Shown here: piece by piece, positions 1 through 10,621 of the stretch | Position numbering within the stretch: position 1 is the first letter of the stretch | Layout of the letters: each line of letters begins with the position of its first letter | Source of the DNA: Rhynchonema sp. JSB1_4 | Taxonomy: Eukaryota > Nematoda > Chromadorea > Monhysterida > Xyalidae | Assembly (NCBI GenBank): GCA_030248065.1 | Contig: JASAMV010004227.1 | Location: forward strand, 1 to 64,000 | Direction: 5' to 3' | DNA: 64,000 bases | Made by a program: the position numbers and the translations under genes | The notes under the pieces: model-generated | Seen by the model: the letters and a program-made list of their open reading frames with translations, nothing else | The model's database searches: none | Told to the model about the DNA's origin: nothing

Positions 1-270
1 CCTGCCTGTATTCCGTTGGTCCCACTAGAGCGGGGGCGTCATATGGTTGTGGATGTTGGTTGAGAAGTGTGGGTTGCTGTGTAGTTGGCGGCAACAGTTG
101 ACTAGTGGAGTGGGGGGCTACGATGAAATAAAAGATGGGTAACAGCAATCAGAATAAGATAATGAAACATGTTACAAATGGTCACACAATAACTGGTCGG
201 AACTATGCAGAAAAGATGAGTGGGTGGAAATAAAAATAGCGCACGGATGAGGTGCCAATTTGTACCTTGG

Positions 271-805
271 TTAGGGCGGCCTTACGTAAAACTAGGAAAT
301 AGGAAATCTAGTGCGTGTTAAAACTATTTTTTTGGGAAACTGGATACGATAAGTTAGGAAATAGGAAATAGGAAATATGCTGTTGAGAGCAAATAGCAGG
401 ATGCATCACCACAAATTTAGAAGACAGCCTTACGGATCCTTGAAGCTGGGCTTAATCCCCCTGAAGTTACGAGTGACACTGCCGGCCAGTCAGAACAGCC
501 TTAGTACCGTTTTCCCGAGCTGATGACGCCCACTTTCAACAGAAATGGCGGAACATTTATTAGTCAAGCATGCATCGTGCACAGACACGCAACTCTATCC
601 AAAGCACTTTGTTGAACTGCATTTCTGTTTGGTTCTGCCGATAGCGCCAAACATTTTCTAGTTTCTACTTGCTAACTTTTTGAAAAAAAGATGTGGGAAA
701 GAGGAAATATTTCCTATTTCCTAGTTTCATGTCCAATTCTCTGAAAATGGATTTAGCATGTCCACCATTTCCTATTTCGTAGTTTTACGTTATGCTGGCC
801 TTAAA
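271..805. mobile_element. Palindromic MITE-like element
   Basis: Terminal inverted repeats are visible: the left end reads ACGTAAAACTAGGAAATAGG and the right end is its reverse complement with one change (268-305 against 768-805). Further GGAAATAG/CTATTTCC direct and inverted copies lie inside (about 350-380 and 700-730). No coding potential is seen. The exact termini and target duplication are unclear. The rest of 1-1070 shows no gene. Confidence 0.55.
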
Positions 806-1069
806 TACAGTCAGATACAGCCATGCAGCAGCTGTCAATGATAAAGAATTCTAATCTAATAAATGAGGCCCGGCTGGTCCTGGCTTTTCCAACTTGGGCT
901 GAGGCCGGAGATTTTGTAGATTGGCCCTGGGCCGGGTGAGCTAAGGCTCAGGGCTCAACGGTAGACGAAGGAAGGCTCGATCGGGAAACTAGGCTGGGCC
1001 GGGCAGGACCGGGCCTGAGGGGGCTTTTGCTACCCCGCGACCCCCTGGCTTGGGCCGAGGTAGGGGGAG

Positions 1070-1545
1070 CCCTCAGGGGCCCGTCCCGGCCCCGAGTCAG
1101 CCGCAGCCCCGCTCGCGGGCTTGGCCCCGGAGTCAGTTAGTGAAGGCCCCCCCCCCGGGCCCGGCCCGAGTCAGCGAACCCCCCCCCCCGCCGCCCGGCC
1201 CGAGTTAGCGACAGCCCCCGCCTCGGCCCGGCCCGAGTTAGCGAAAGCCCCCGGGCCCGGCCCGAGTCATGGAGCCCCCCACCCGGCCCGGCCCAGCCCG
1301 AGTTAGCGAACGCCCCCGGGCCCGGCCCGCGTCCTGGACCCCCTCCCCGGTCCGGCCCGAGTTAGCGACAGTCCCCCCCGGGCCTGACCCGCGTGAGCGA
1401 CAGCCCCCGCGGCCCGGCCCAGCCCGCGTTAGCGAAAGCCCCGTCGGGCCCGGGGGGGGGCTTTCGTCAACTTGGTCGGGGCCGGGCCCGGGAGGGGGGG
1501 TTGACTAACTCGGGCCGGGACGGGCCCCCGGGGGCCGGTCGACAG
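1070..1545. repeat. GC-rich tandem array, unit about 33 bp
   Basis: About eleven degenerate units carry the core CCCGAGTTAGCGAAAGCCCC between GGGCCCGGCCC stretches. The last 90 bp run in inverted orientation (CTTTCGTCAACTTGGTCGGG). Open frames here are Pro/Ala/Arg-rich artefacts of base composition. Similar GGGCCGGGCCG blocks recur near 26.2, 26.9, 27.75, 28.1, 31.6 and 49.6 kb, so this is probably an expanded piece of a dispersed repeat. Confidence 0.7.
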
Positions 1546-1566
1546 GGTCACTTTTTGGGTTCCCGT

Positions 1567-3559
1567 CATACATGTTGAATTAGTGACTCGGTTAGTACTT
1601 AAGCGTGACTCGGTTGGAGGCGTGCGAAGTACAGCCCTTCAAATGAGGCGTGCGAAAAACAAATTGCGTCAAATGAGGCGTGCGACGTACAGTGAGGCGT
1701 GCGAAGGACATACGACACGAAATGAGGCGTACGACGTACATTGAGGCGTGCGAAAGACAAACGGCGTGAAATGAGGCGTGCGACGTACAGTGAGGCGTGC
1801 CAAGTACACTGAGGCGTGCCAAAGTCAGCCAAGATGAGGCGTGCGAAAGACAACCGACACAAAATGAGGCGTGCGACGTACAGTGAGGCGTGCGAAAGAC
1901 ATCCGACGTCAAATGAGGCGTACGAAGGACACCAGACGCCAAATGAGGCGTGCGAAAGACACACCCACTTCAAATGAGGCGTGCGAAAGTCACCTCCACT
2001 TCAAATGAGGCGTGCCAAGTTCATTCGTATATTATGTACCACTGACATCTGCAGTGGCTTGTACCATGCTGATATATGATGCGGCGTACCAAGTACGCTT
2101 AGAATGAGGCGTGCGAGGTACATCGGACGTCAAATGAGGCGTGCGAAGTTCGGATCTTCGGAACTCGCTTGTAAAGGCTCGTAGAGCGATTCTGAAATCA
2201 GTTCTGGAATCGATTCGTTTATGCGTGGTTTATACATTTTTAATTAATTGAAGTCCTTAATTGATTCCGGAATTTAATTCGGAATCAAGAAATCACCGAT
2301 CGATCGGTCACCGCCGATCCGGATCAGCGACCGTTGCTTGCGGTGCTGCTCTTATATATGCATTTGGCGAAACATTTTTGCCCGTCAGTGCACTAGTGTA
2401 TTGGAGAATTTTAGTCTGCTGAAGTTCGATCAGTTGTCAGAACACAGTCTAAACATCGCCGTGAACGTCCATAAACATGCCAGTTGAAGCGTACAATGTA
2501 CATTGAGGCGTGCGAGGCACAAAACAAATGTTAAATCGCATACTGTTGTCGTTTTTGTCTCACTGTACATTGCGCGCCGCAAGTGTATTTCGCAGGCACA
2601 ATATATATTGTTGTTTATGTTCATAGTAAGTTTTGAACGGTATTCTGCAGCCCAATCGAGGATTTTCACGCTAAAAGTCGCCAACACACTAGTGCACTGA
2701 CGGGAAAAATGTTTCGCCAAATGCATATATAAGAGCAGCACCGCAAGCAACGGTCGCTGATCCGGATCGGCGGTGATCGATCGATCGGTGATCTTTTGAT
2801 TCCGAATTAAATTCCGGAATCAATTAAGGACTTCATTTAATTAAAAAAGTATAAACCACGCAAAAATAAATTGATTCCAGAACTGATTTCAGAATCGTTC
2901 TACGAGCCTTTACAAGCGAGTTCCGAAAATCCGAACTTCGCACGCCTCATTTGACGTCCGATGTACTTCGCACGCCTCATTGTAAACGTACTTGGTACGC
3001 CGCATCATATATCAGCATGGTACAAGCCACTGCAGATGTCAGTGGTACATAATATACGAATGAACTTGGCACGCCTCATTTGAAGTGGGGGTGACTTTCG
3101 CACGCCTCATTTGAAGTGGGGGTGACTTTCGCACGCCTCATTTGAAGTGGGTGTGTCTTTCGCACGCCTCAATTGATGTCACACGTCTTTTGCGCGCCTC
3201 ATCTGACGTCTGATGTCTTTCGCACGCCTCATTCGGCGTCGGATGTCTTTCACACGCCTCATTTGACGTCGGATGTCTTTCGCACGCCTCACTGTACGTC
3301 GCACGCCTCCTTTGTGTCGGTTGTCTTTCGCACGCCTCAGTGTACTTGGCACGCCTCACTGTACGTCGCACGCCTCATTTGACGCCGTTTGTCTTTCGCA
3401 CGCCTCACTGTACGTCGCACGCCTCATTTCGTGTCGGATGTCTTTCGCACGCCTCACTGTACGTCGCACGCCTCATTTGACGCAATTTGTCTTTCGCACG
3501 CCTCATTTGAATGGCTGCACTTCGCACGCCCCGACCGAGTCGCTAATTCAACATGTATG
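1567..3559. mobile_element. Foldback DNA transposon, copy 1 (8-bp TSD)
   Basis: The termini are CATACATGTTGAATTAG and its reverse complement, flanked on both sides by the perfect 8-bp duplication GTTCCCGT (1559-1566 and 3560-3567). The outer 600 bp of each arm is an array of short modules built on GAGGCGTGCGA, alternating with AAAGACA and CGTACAGT spacers. The inner arms are a unique palindrome around 2160-2960, and the loop lies near 2480-2630. No transposase is encoded. An 8-bp duplication fits hAT or P superfamily mobilisation, and arms made of subrepeats resemble Galileo/FB-type foldback elements. A second copy lies at 36347-38060. Confidence 0.85.
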
Positions 3560-3944
3560 GTTCCCGTATTGGCGATGGAATGACATCGCGATACCATTGA
3601 GTTGGAAAATACAAAGCACGTATGAACCAGTCGGTTGCAGAACTGATTTCAAAATGCCAAAAGGAGCCTTTTAAGCGAGTTACGAAATTGCGAACTTGGC
3701 GCTCCACCGGTGTGGTCGAGCGCACGTCAGGCGCCTCTCGTGTTGCCGACAGCAACTTTTGGTTAAATTTGGGGCTCCACGCATGTTTTGGCCATGCGCA
3801 TGTCATCTGTGTAGGTAATAAAACTTCGCGCTCCACACCAGGGAACGAACTTGAAGCTCCTCCTTAAACTTGGAGCTCCTCTCGGCGCTACTCTCAAACT
3901 TGACGCGCCTCTCTAAACTTGGCGCTCCCCTGTCAACTTGGCGC

Positions 3945-4730
3945 GGAAAACATGGCGCTCCACAAAAAACATGGCGCTCCACAAAAAAACATGGCGCTCC
4001 ACAAAATCAGTCTGATTGAACATGGCGCTCCACAAAAAACATGGCGCTCCGCAAACAAACATGGCGCTCCGCAAAAAAACATGGCGCTCCACAAAAACAG
4101 TCTGATTGAACATGGCGCTCCACAAAAAACATGGCGCTCCGCAAACAAACATCGCGCTCCACAAAAAAACATGGCGCTCCACAAAAACAGTCTGATTGAA
4201 CATGGCGCTCCACAAAAAAACATGGCGCTCCACAAAAAAACATGGCGCTCCACAAAAAAACATGGCGCTCCACAAGAAACATGGCGCTCCACAAAAAACA
4301 TGGCGCTCCACAAAAAAAAACATGGCGCTCCACAAAAAACATGGCGCTCCGCAAAAACATGGCGCTCCACAAAAACAGTCTGATTGAACTTGGCGCTCCG
4401 CAAAAAAACATGGCGCTCCACAAAAAACATGGCGCTCCGCAAAAAACATGGCGCTCCACAAGAAACATGGCGCTCCACAAAAAACATGGCGCTCCACAAA
4501 AAAAACATGGCGCTCCACAAAAAACATGGCGCTCCGCAAAAACATGGCGCTCCACAAAAACAGTCTGATTGAACTTGGCGCTCCGCAAAAAAACATGGCG
4601 CTCCACAAAAAACATGGCGCTCCGCAAAAAACATGGCGCTCCACAAAAAACATGGCGCTCCACAAAAAAACATGGCGCTCCACAAAAAAACATGGCGCTC
4701 CACAAAAAAACATGGCGCTCCACCAAAATG
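3945..4730. repeat. Satellite with about 20-bp unit (catggcgctccacaaaaaa)
   Basis: About forty tandem copies of ATGGCGCTCCACAAAAAAC, with length variation in the A run and CAC/CGC alternation, are broken at intervals by CAGTCTGATTGAA. Higher-order blocks of about 180 bp are visible because the interrupting 13-mer returns in the same context. Long open frames on both strands are by-products of the repeat. The flank 3690-3940 has diverged units (GCGCTCCAC, AAACTTGGCGC). Confidence 0.9.
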
Positions 4731-4795
4731 GGGGTTGCACATCGCGCTCCACCGACCGCACCGCTCTTAAGTACTGACCGCACCGCTATCTGGCC

Positions 4796-5170
4796 ATGTA
4801 TGGTCCCAACCACTCCTTTCGGGTCTGGGGCATGGATAAATGAATGCCCACCGAATCAAGTGTATTATACGTGTGGCGTGTGGGATCATTATTATGAGGG
4901 CCCTGTGAGTGTGTGAATGACGTTTCGTCTATGTAGATGTCACAAAACAACGTTTATGGTTCGCAAAACAGCAATTAGGTCAGATGATGACAACAGTAGC
5001 AAATTTTATGCAGAAATGGAACTTTTAGAGCAAAAAATGAGAAATTTTCGAATTTCGAAACAATTAAAAATTTTTTTTAACTTTTGGAACGATTCGATTT
5101 TTTTAATTTTTTTAGTAAAAAATAACATTTGTTTAAAAACCATTCTCGAGATTGACCAAGTCCTGGTTGA
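4796..5170 (-). mobile_element. Decayed copy of the 13-kb hAT element
   Basis: Read on the minus strand, this stretch matches the internal part of 13022-14277: the same order of CGTTCCAAAAGTTAAAA, an AAATTCGAAAATTTCTC segment, a TTTTGCTCTAAAA segment, GCTACTGTT, and later ATGCATTTATCCAT-like sequence. Ends and target duplication are lost. Confidence 0.6.
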
Positions 5171-5645
5171 GCTGAGCAAAAAGAGCAAAACCTGAAGGGC
5201 AGAAACAGCCAAACGGACAGTGAACCAGATTCTTTCAATCTGATTTGTAACTCCGCCGTTTTGGTTTGCTCTTTTCCAATCTGCTCTTGTTTGGCTTGGT
5301 TCGCGATGAGTTCCGCTCTGTCTCTGTCTGCATATGCTCCGGTTTTTTTTGTCGGCGTTGGACAAGTTTTGTCCTACCACCACATCTGTACCGAACGCTT
5401 TATTTGGGCTGAGAATGTACTGCGTTATAGATTTGTTATGTTCAGTACCACTGCCCAAAAACTGGTGAACGGTGCAAAGTTATAACAGTTAGTCGTTGAA
5501 ACAAAATATTTTAGGCACGTTAAAAGTTTTGACTAGCAGAGTAGGCATGCTCTGTTGTGCTAAATTCAACAATGTTATTCCAACTGCGCATCGGTGCGCC
5601 GTGATAAAACGAAGGCGGACAAATCATTCATTATACATCCCACAG

Positions 5646-8600
5646 TACAGTGCACAGATCTATTTTCAGGGCGTCCGCACAAATGTACATATCTGGACAG
5701 GCGGCAGAGTACCTGATGGAAGCCCTCAAGAAATTCCAAAGGTCACAGATTTCAAGTGGATCGGCGATGAGAACAGCGAGGTCGCTGCAGACCTGTGGGA
5801 AAATGAAATAACAGAGTACGGCTTGTGTGCTCTCTACGGAATCTCAAACAATTTTGTGTTCAATGGGGATTGTGAGCAGCCTTTAACTTACGTCTGCGAA
5901 CACCGTGTCGGAAGTATGTAGCGCGAGTTACAAAATATATAGTCAGTAAACGACAATAGTTGGGAATGACACTATTTTGCCACAGAGTGCAATCCACCAA
6001 CTTCCCCTCTTACCGACGGTGTTGTGATTGACCCCGCCGACATGCCCAATGAAGCCAGTTCGGTGGGCACGACGATCGATGTGAAATGCAAGGAGGCGGA
6101 TCACAGCTGGAAGGGTGCGAAGGTGAAGGAGTTCGTCTGTGTTGGCGGCACGTGGAAGTACAACGATGAAGTGCTGGCAAACGTGGCAGCATGCGACAAA
6201 GGTTGGACATCGGTTAACATTCCAGTGAATTTTCCACTCAAGTTTTTCACTGTACCATGCGTTCCGCACTCAAACTCTCCACTCCACCGTTTCGTTCGCG
6301 CAGGCCATTTGGTCACGTGGAACAATTCAGATCGATAAGATTCCTGCTTGCCATCTACGGTAGAATTTTGTACGGAACATCGTTAGATTTCCTTGGAGGA
6401 AATGAATATGTAAATTGGGTTGTGTGCTCGCAAGTGCTGTACTTTGCCTGACAGGCTGTGCTTCAAATGTGACACGCTCCGTTATCGTGTCAGAAATGCG
6501 CAATGCTTGCACAAGACGTAAAAAAGTCAGGCAAGAGCAGATTTATTTGCAAATTTATTGATCCAGATGACACAAAAGGTTCATGGCTTATTGTGTTCCA
6601 CAAATTCAAACGGGTGTTTGCTAAAAGAGAAGAGGGTTGAGATAACAGAACCAGACAAGCGGTCAGTCAAGTCCACAAAGGAGCAATGCTGGCGATGATA
6701 AACAACACGCATAGCGCGGCAGTCATTTACAGACTGCAAGAAACAAGATGTGATCACACTGTTGCAAAGCAAGAACATGACAATGCCAGATGATCAGAAC
6801 AATGCAACCTTCTATCACGGCATCTCGATTAATGTCACATGTGAAGCAAACCCTGACATTCCGATAAGCATCACGTGCAACCAAGGGAACTGGGCGATTC
6901 CAGATGAAGGATGCTCAAAGAGCGGCACCCTCTCTGCTTCATAGGAGCTGACCGCTCTTCTGGTTCTGCTCGCTCAAGCCATATTTTGACATCTAAAAAA
7001 TTATCCTGAAATCGACCAATTTTGAACGTTTGACATGCCGAAACGTTAATTTGCGTAAAATTATTTTTGGTAGGGTGCGCGCGCACAGATAAACCCGAAA
7101 CCTACAACGGCGTCAAACCTTTTGTTTGGTTTCTGGTTTTAGTTTTGTGTTCCAGCTTTATATCTGTGCGTGGCTCTGTAGCAACCTAGCTACATATCTG
7201 ACCAATTTCTTTAGTGATCGCTAAATTTGCTAAAAATTGTGAATGAAAGGGATGCGATTGCTTCTTGTATATTTTGACAAAGTGTTTGCTTCATAAATCT
7301 GAGAAGGAAACAAATGCATTCCGTCACACTGAATTTATGAACAACGGAATTACAATTTTAATCGTGCGCACATGAATGAAAAGTATTGACGATGAGGTGG
7401 CGTGTTTGGATCCTGTTGTAGCATTCACGAATTCAAAATTGTATTACCACAACAGTAAACCGACGAGCATGACTGTATGAATGAAAACACACACAATTCT
7501 TCTGCAGAATCTTTGAAGGCAAAAATATGACCTGCTGTGTGCCTAGTTTATTTTAAAAAAATATGCAGTAACACACGTTTCACTCAATGCAGTATTGCAA
7601 AATCTCACTTTTTCGACTGGCTGTATTCTGTCATTCAGATTGCAAGTTTTCCGCCATCACCGATCTCAATCTGGAAGTAATCGAAGAGATCAATCCCAAG
7701 CCACCAACTGATGGAGGGGAGGGAGCCACAGCACACTTGCCACCAGTGCATCAAGACAGTGTCCTGAAAGTGGCGTGTGTCGAAGGTAAAGTCAGTTTTT
7801 CGTGACTTTTGCTGTCTTTCATGCAGAAATCATACAAGTTTAGACAACGTGAGCCACTGTTTAGTTGGCAGCGACAACAACCAAAAGGTGACCACCGCTC
7901 CCAACGGCACCGAGAAAAGGTCGGGGGGCAGCGATAACGAAGTCACCGGCACGGACATCACGTGTAAAGCAGGGGAATGGACGAACTTGCCCACAATTGC
8001 CTGCCCCAATGGTAAGATTAGGGTGCTATTCCATTTCGAACTGTTTAGATACATACCGTAGGTACAACAGGCTGTCCGGTCAGTGAGTTTCCTTTGACGC
8101 GTGTCTGTGTGCACACAGGCACTGAGTTTCTAGTTCAGCTGAACGAAGTTAGAAAGTTGAGAACAGGTGCATCAGATGTGCTTGACTGGCTGCTTATCTA
8201 ATTGTGGGTTTGCTGGATGATGCATCAGCTGAATCAGGAACAAGAAGCAAATCAACCTTCAGTCACAATCTGCACGGTCGTTTCTCACATTGTGCACAAA
8301 GCATCATAATTCAAATTCAGGAGGCACAAGACAGTCGCATCTTACATCCAACTGTTCACCCATAACGCCACGAGCGCACATATTCCCATCAAATCATCCC
8401 ATGTCGCGATTCAGGCAAAGGCGGCGACGAGTCTGGCGGAGTTGCAACGTCAGTCGTGGTGCCGATCGTGGTCGTGTTGGTCGTTCTGATCTGTTTCGGT
8501 ATCGTTGCTGGCGTCATTGTGATCGTCAGGGGCAACAAACAGGCTCAGGCCGCCAAACAGTTGGTGACCCTCGGTGATTAGTAGGTACAAACTTTAGATG

Positions 8601-9285
8601 ATCATGTGTGTTAATGAATGAGCTCCTATTTATTGATAAGTTTTCGACAGATACCAGCTCTGGTCAAGGTTGCCTTTGAAAATTTAAATGTTGAGAATTT
8701 CTCTCGTTCGAGTTCTCGACCTGAAAATACTGTCTGGTTTTGCTGAATGGGCCAGCTGAAATGCCATGTCACCGACGGGCATGATAACAACGACAATGAA
8801 TGTGGCATACCTACCTTGATCTTAATAATCTTGAGATTAAGACCTCCGTCAAGAAAAATAACAGAACGTTTGTTGTGACAAATAAAAAGTATAAAATCAA
8901 GCACACTATTGCTGACAGAGCGGACGAGGCGCTGATGGTCAAAGAGCGCGAGGAGGCAGTGGCAGCGCATGCGGCGCAGGTCGCTAAAGACAAGGCAGAT
9001 CAGGCAGCGGAAGAGGCGAAACAACAGAACGCAAGCAAATCCGCCGGTTTGGAGGGGCGAGAGGGTTTTCATTTCCAGTCATTCGATGAAAATATCCACA
9101 AACAACGATTGGACAAAGTTTAACACTCACTCATCAAATTATAATACTGTATGTGCTTGATGCACACAGGCGAGAAATCGAAGCAGAGGGATTCCGACAT
9201 GGTTTCGTTGACGGTGGGTCAGGGACCAGCGATCACCGAAGTTGACATGAGCACCAGCGGCCGCTCGGTGGACGAACGTGACTAA
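5646..9285 (+). CDS. C-type lectin / sushi-domain single-pass receptor (5' partial)
   Basis: Predicted cell-surface adhesion or recognition receptor. Exons in matching phase are 5646-5913, 5986-6201, 6733-about 6921 (stop at 6944 if read through), 7639-7785, 7865-8011, 8415-8573, about 8921-9046 and 9170-9285. Exon 1 holds the C-terminal half of a C-type lectin domain (IWTGG, FKWIGDE, YGLCALYG, NGDCEQPLTYVCE). Three sushi/CCP modules follow, each with paired Cys and a Trp-containing end: CNPPTSPLTDG..., CKKQDVITLL... and CKFSAITDL...CPNG. Then come a Ser/Gly linker, a membrane segment (VVVPIVVVLVVLICFGIVAG) and an Ala/Glu/Lys-rich cytoplasmic tail ending SVDERD. The N-terminal half of the lectin domain and the signal peptide were not found; transposons occupy the upstream 4 kb. 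The third exon meets a stop before any GT donor (see findings). A polyadenylation signal is at 9554. Confidence 0.75.
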
Positions 9286-9553
9286 ATCGATTATGTGATG
9301 GAAATGCGATTTTTTGGAAATTTATCTTGTGAATGAGGCCACTTTTTTGGACTCAGCTATACTGCCAGAAACCGCATTTCCTTACCCAATCTTTGACGAG
9401 ACCTGCATTGGCCTTTCATGATACTTTGCTCAGTTGCTAAAAACAATTAACGAAAGGCTGATGTTCTTATACCGATTCCTGACAAAATTTGAACGGCTGA
9501 GGTTCCTCTTCGGTTTGTAGAGTGCGAAATTAAATTTTGAACCACAAGCGTTC

Positions 9554-9559
9554 AATAAA
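9554..9559 (+). promoter_or_regulatory. Poly(A) signal AATAAA for the lectin/sushi gene
   Basis: The first AATAAA downstream of the stop at 9285, about 270 bp into the 3' flank. Confidence 0.5.
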
Positions 9560-9599
9560 TATTAAACATCTTTCGTGACAATCAAACGCCAATACCACG

Positions 9600-10621
9600 A
9601 GAATAATGAGGAAAATGATAAATAGGATTGATGATTAATTTTCTGCCTCTCTTCTGATAATTACGCAAATATGATTATTCTCGATCTCCTTTCGCTGCTG
9701 CCGTGAAAAATGTGAAACATCAAATTCGAAGTTGTAATTCATTCGATTGACAATTAATTGAACCCATTGATGATTGTTCTGGATATGACCCTAACACTAA
9801 AGGCAACAACTTCGTCTCCAAGAAAAAAAAAACCAACCCCGCCCGGCCACGCGGCAGGGGCGGGAGAGAAAGGAAGGCACATTGAAATGTACTGTGATCT
9901 TGACCTAAATATTTGACCTGAATGGATGAATGAATGAATAAAACTGACTAAAAACTAATAATTTGCGATGTCTTTCATTCTGGAAAACTGTCAGAAATAA
10001 AACAAAACTGAGGATAACGCAACCGCAATAAATGGTTGTGGGCATTGGTTTTTGCAACGTGTTCTTAGCGTGTCCTCAACCTCAGACACGGGTTACTGTG
10101 GCATTCGTGGCATAACCGTACATACCATAAGCCAGGAATATTTGGAAATATTTTTTTTATTTGTTTAGTTTCACTGTGTCGATGATCAGGTCGAATTTCG
10201 CCTCATCCAACCCTTTATCAAGATACGTTAGTTCGTTTTCTTCCTGCTTGTAAACTTTGAATCGGCGCTATATCGGCAGATTGGATCGCAGGGGGAACCG
10301 GCTGCATTTCGTTGTACGTTTTTGTCATCTACATCCAAAAACAAGTCTTTGTGCTTTTGCACATCACGTAGCTTTCGGGTCACCAAATATGCAGTAGGAT
10401 CAATACTTTCATTTATTCATTGCTGCAAGACACGGTACAAATAGACGAAATTGATTTTTGAAGATTTTAGCTACGTACACCCACGCGCTGCAGTTATTCT
10501 GCAGTTGTTTAACGAAAAGGCACCATAACTTAATAACTAACAATCTAATAACAAAACAATTCTGGAGTAAATTTGAATTCCCCTGAAGTACACCCGTAAA
10601 GGGTCAAGATCACCAACAAAC
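9600..10621. other. Intergenic, convergent 3' flanks
   Basis: Lies between two convergent genes. It is AT-rich, with an A8/G-C patch near 9820-9870 (AAAAAAAACCAACCCC then CGGCAGGGGCGGG) and a second AATAAA near 9938. TTTATT at 10412-10417 is a plausible minus-strand poly(A) signal for the Ly6 gene. No gene is seen. Confidence 0.5.

Noticed and set aside
1121..1508. Pro/Ala-rich open frames
   Set aside because: All arise from the GC-rich tandem array; stop codons are rare there because of composition.
3913..4813. Long overlapping open frames of up to 282 codons on both strands
   Set aside because: They translate the 20-bp satellite into CGAPCFLWSAMFF- and MALHKKHGAPQK-type repeats in several frames at once. 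No splice sites, domains or start context support a gene.
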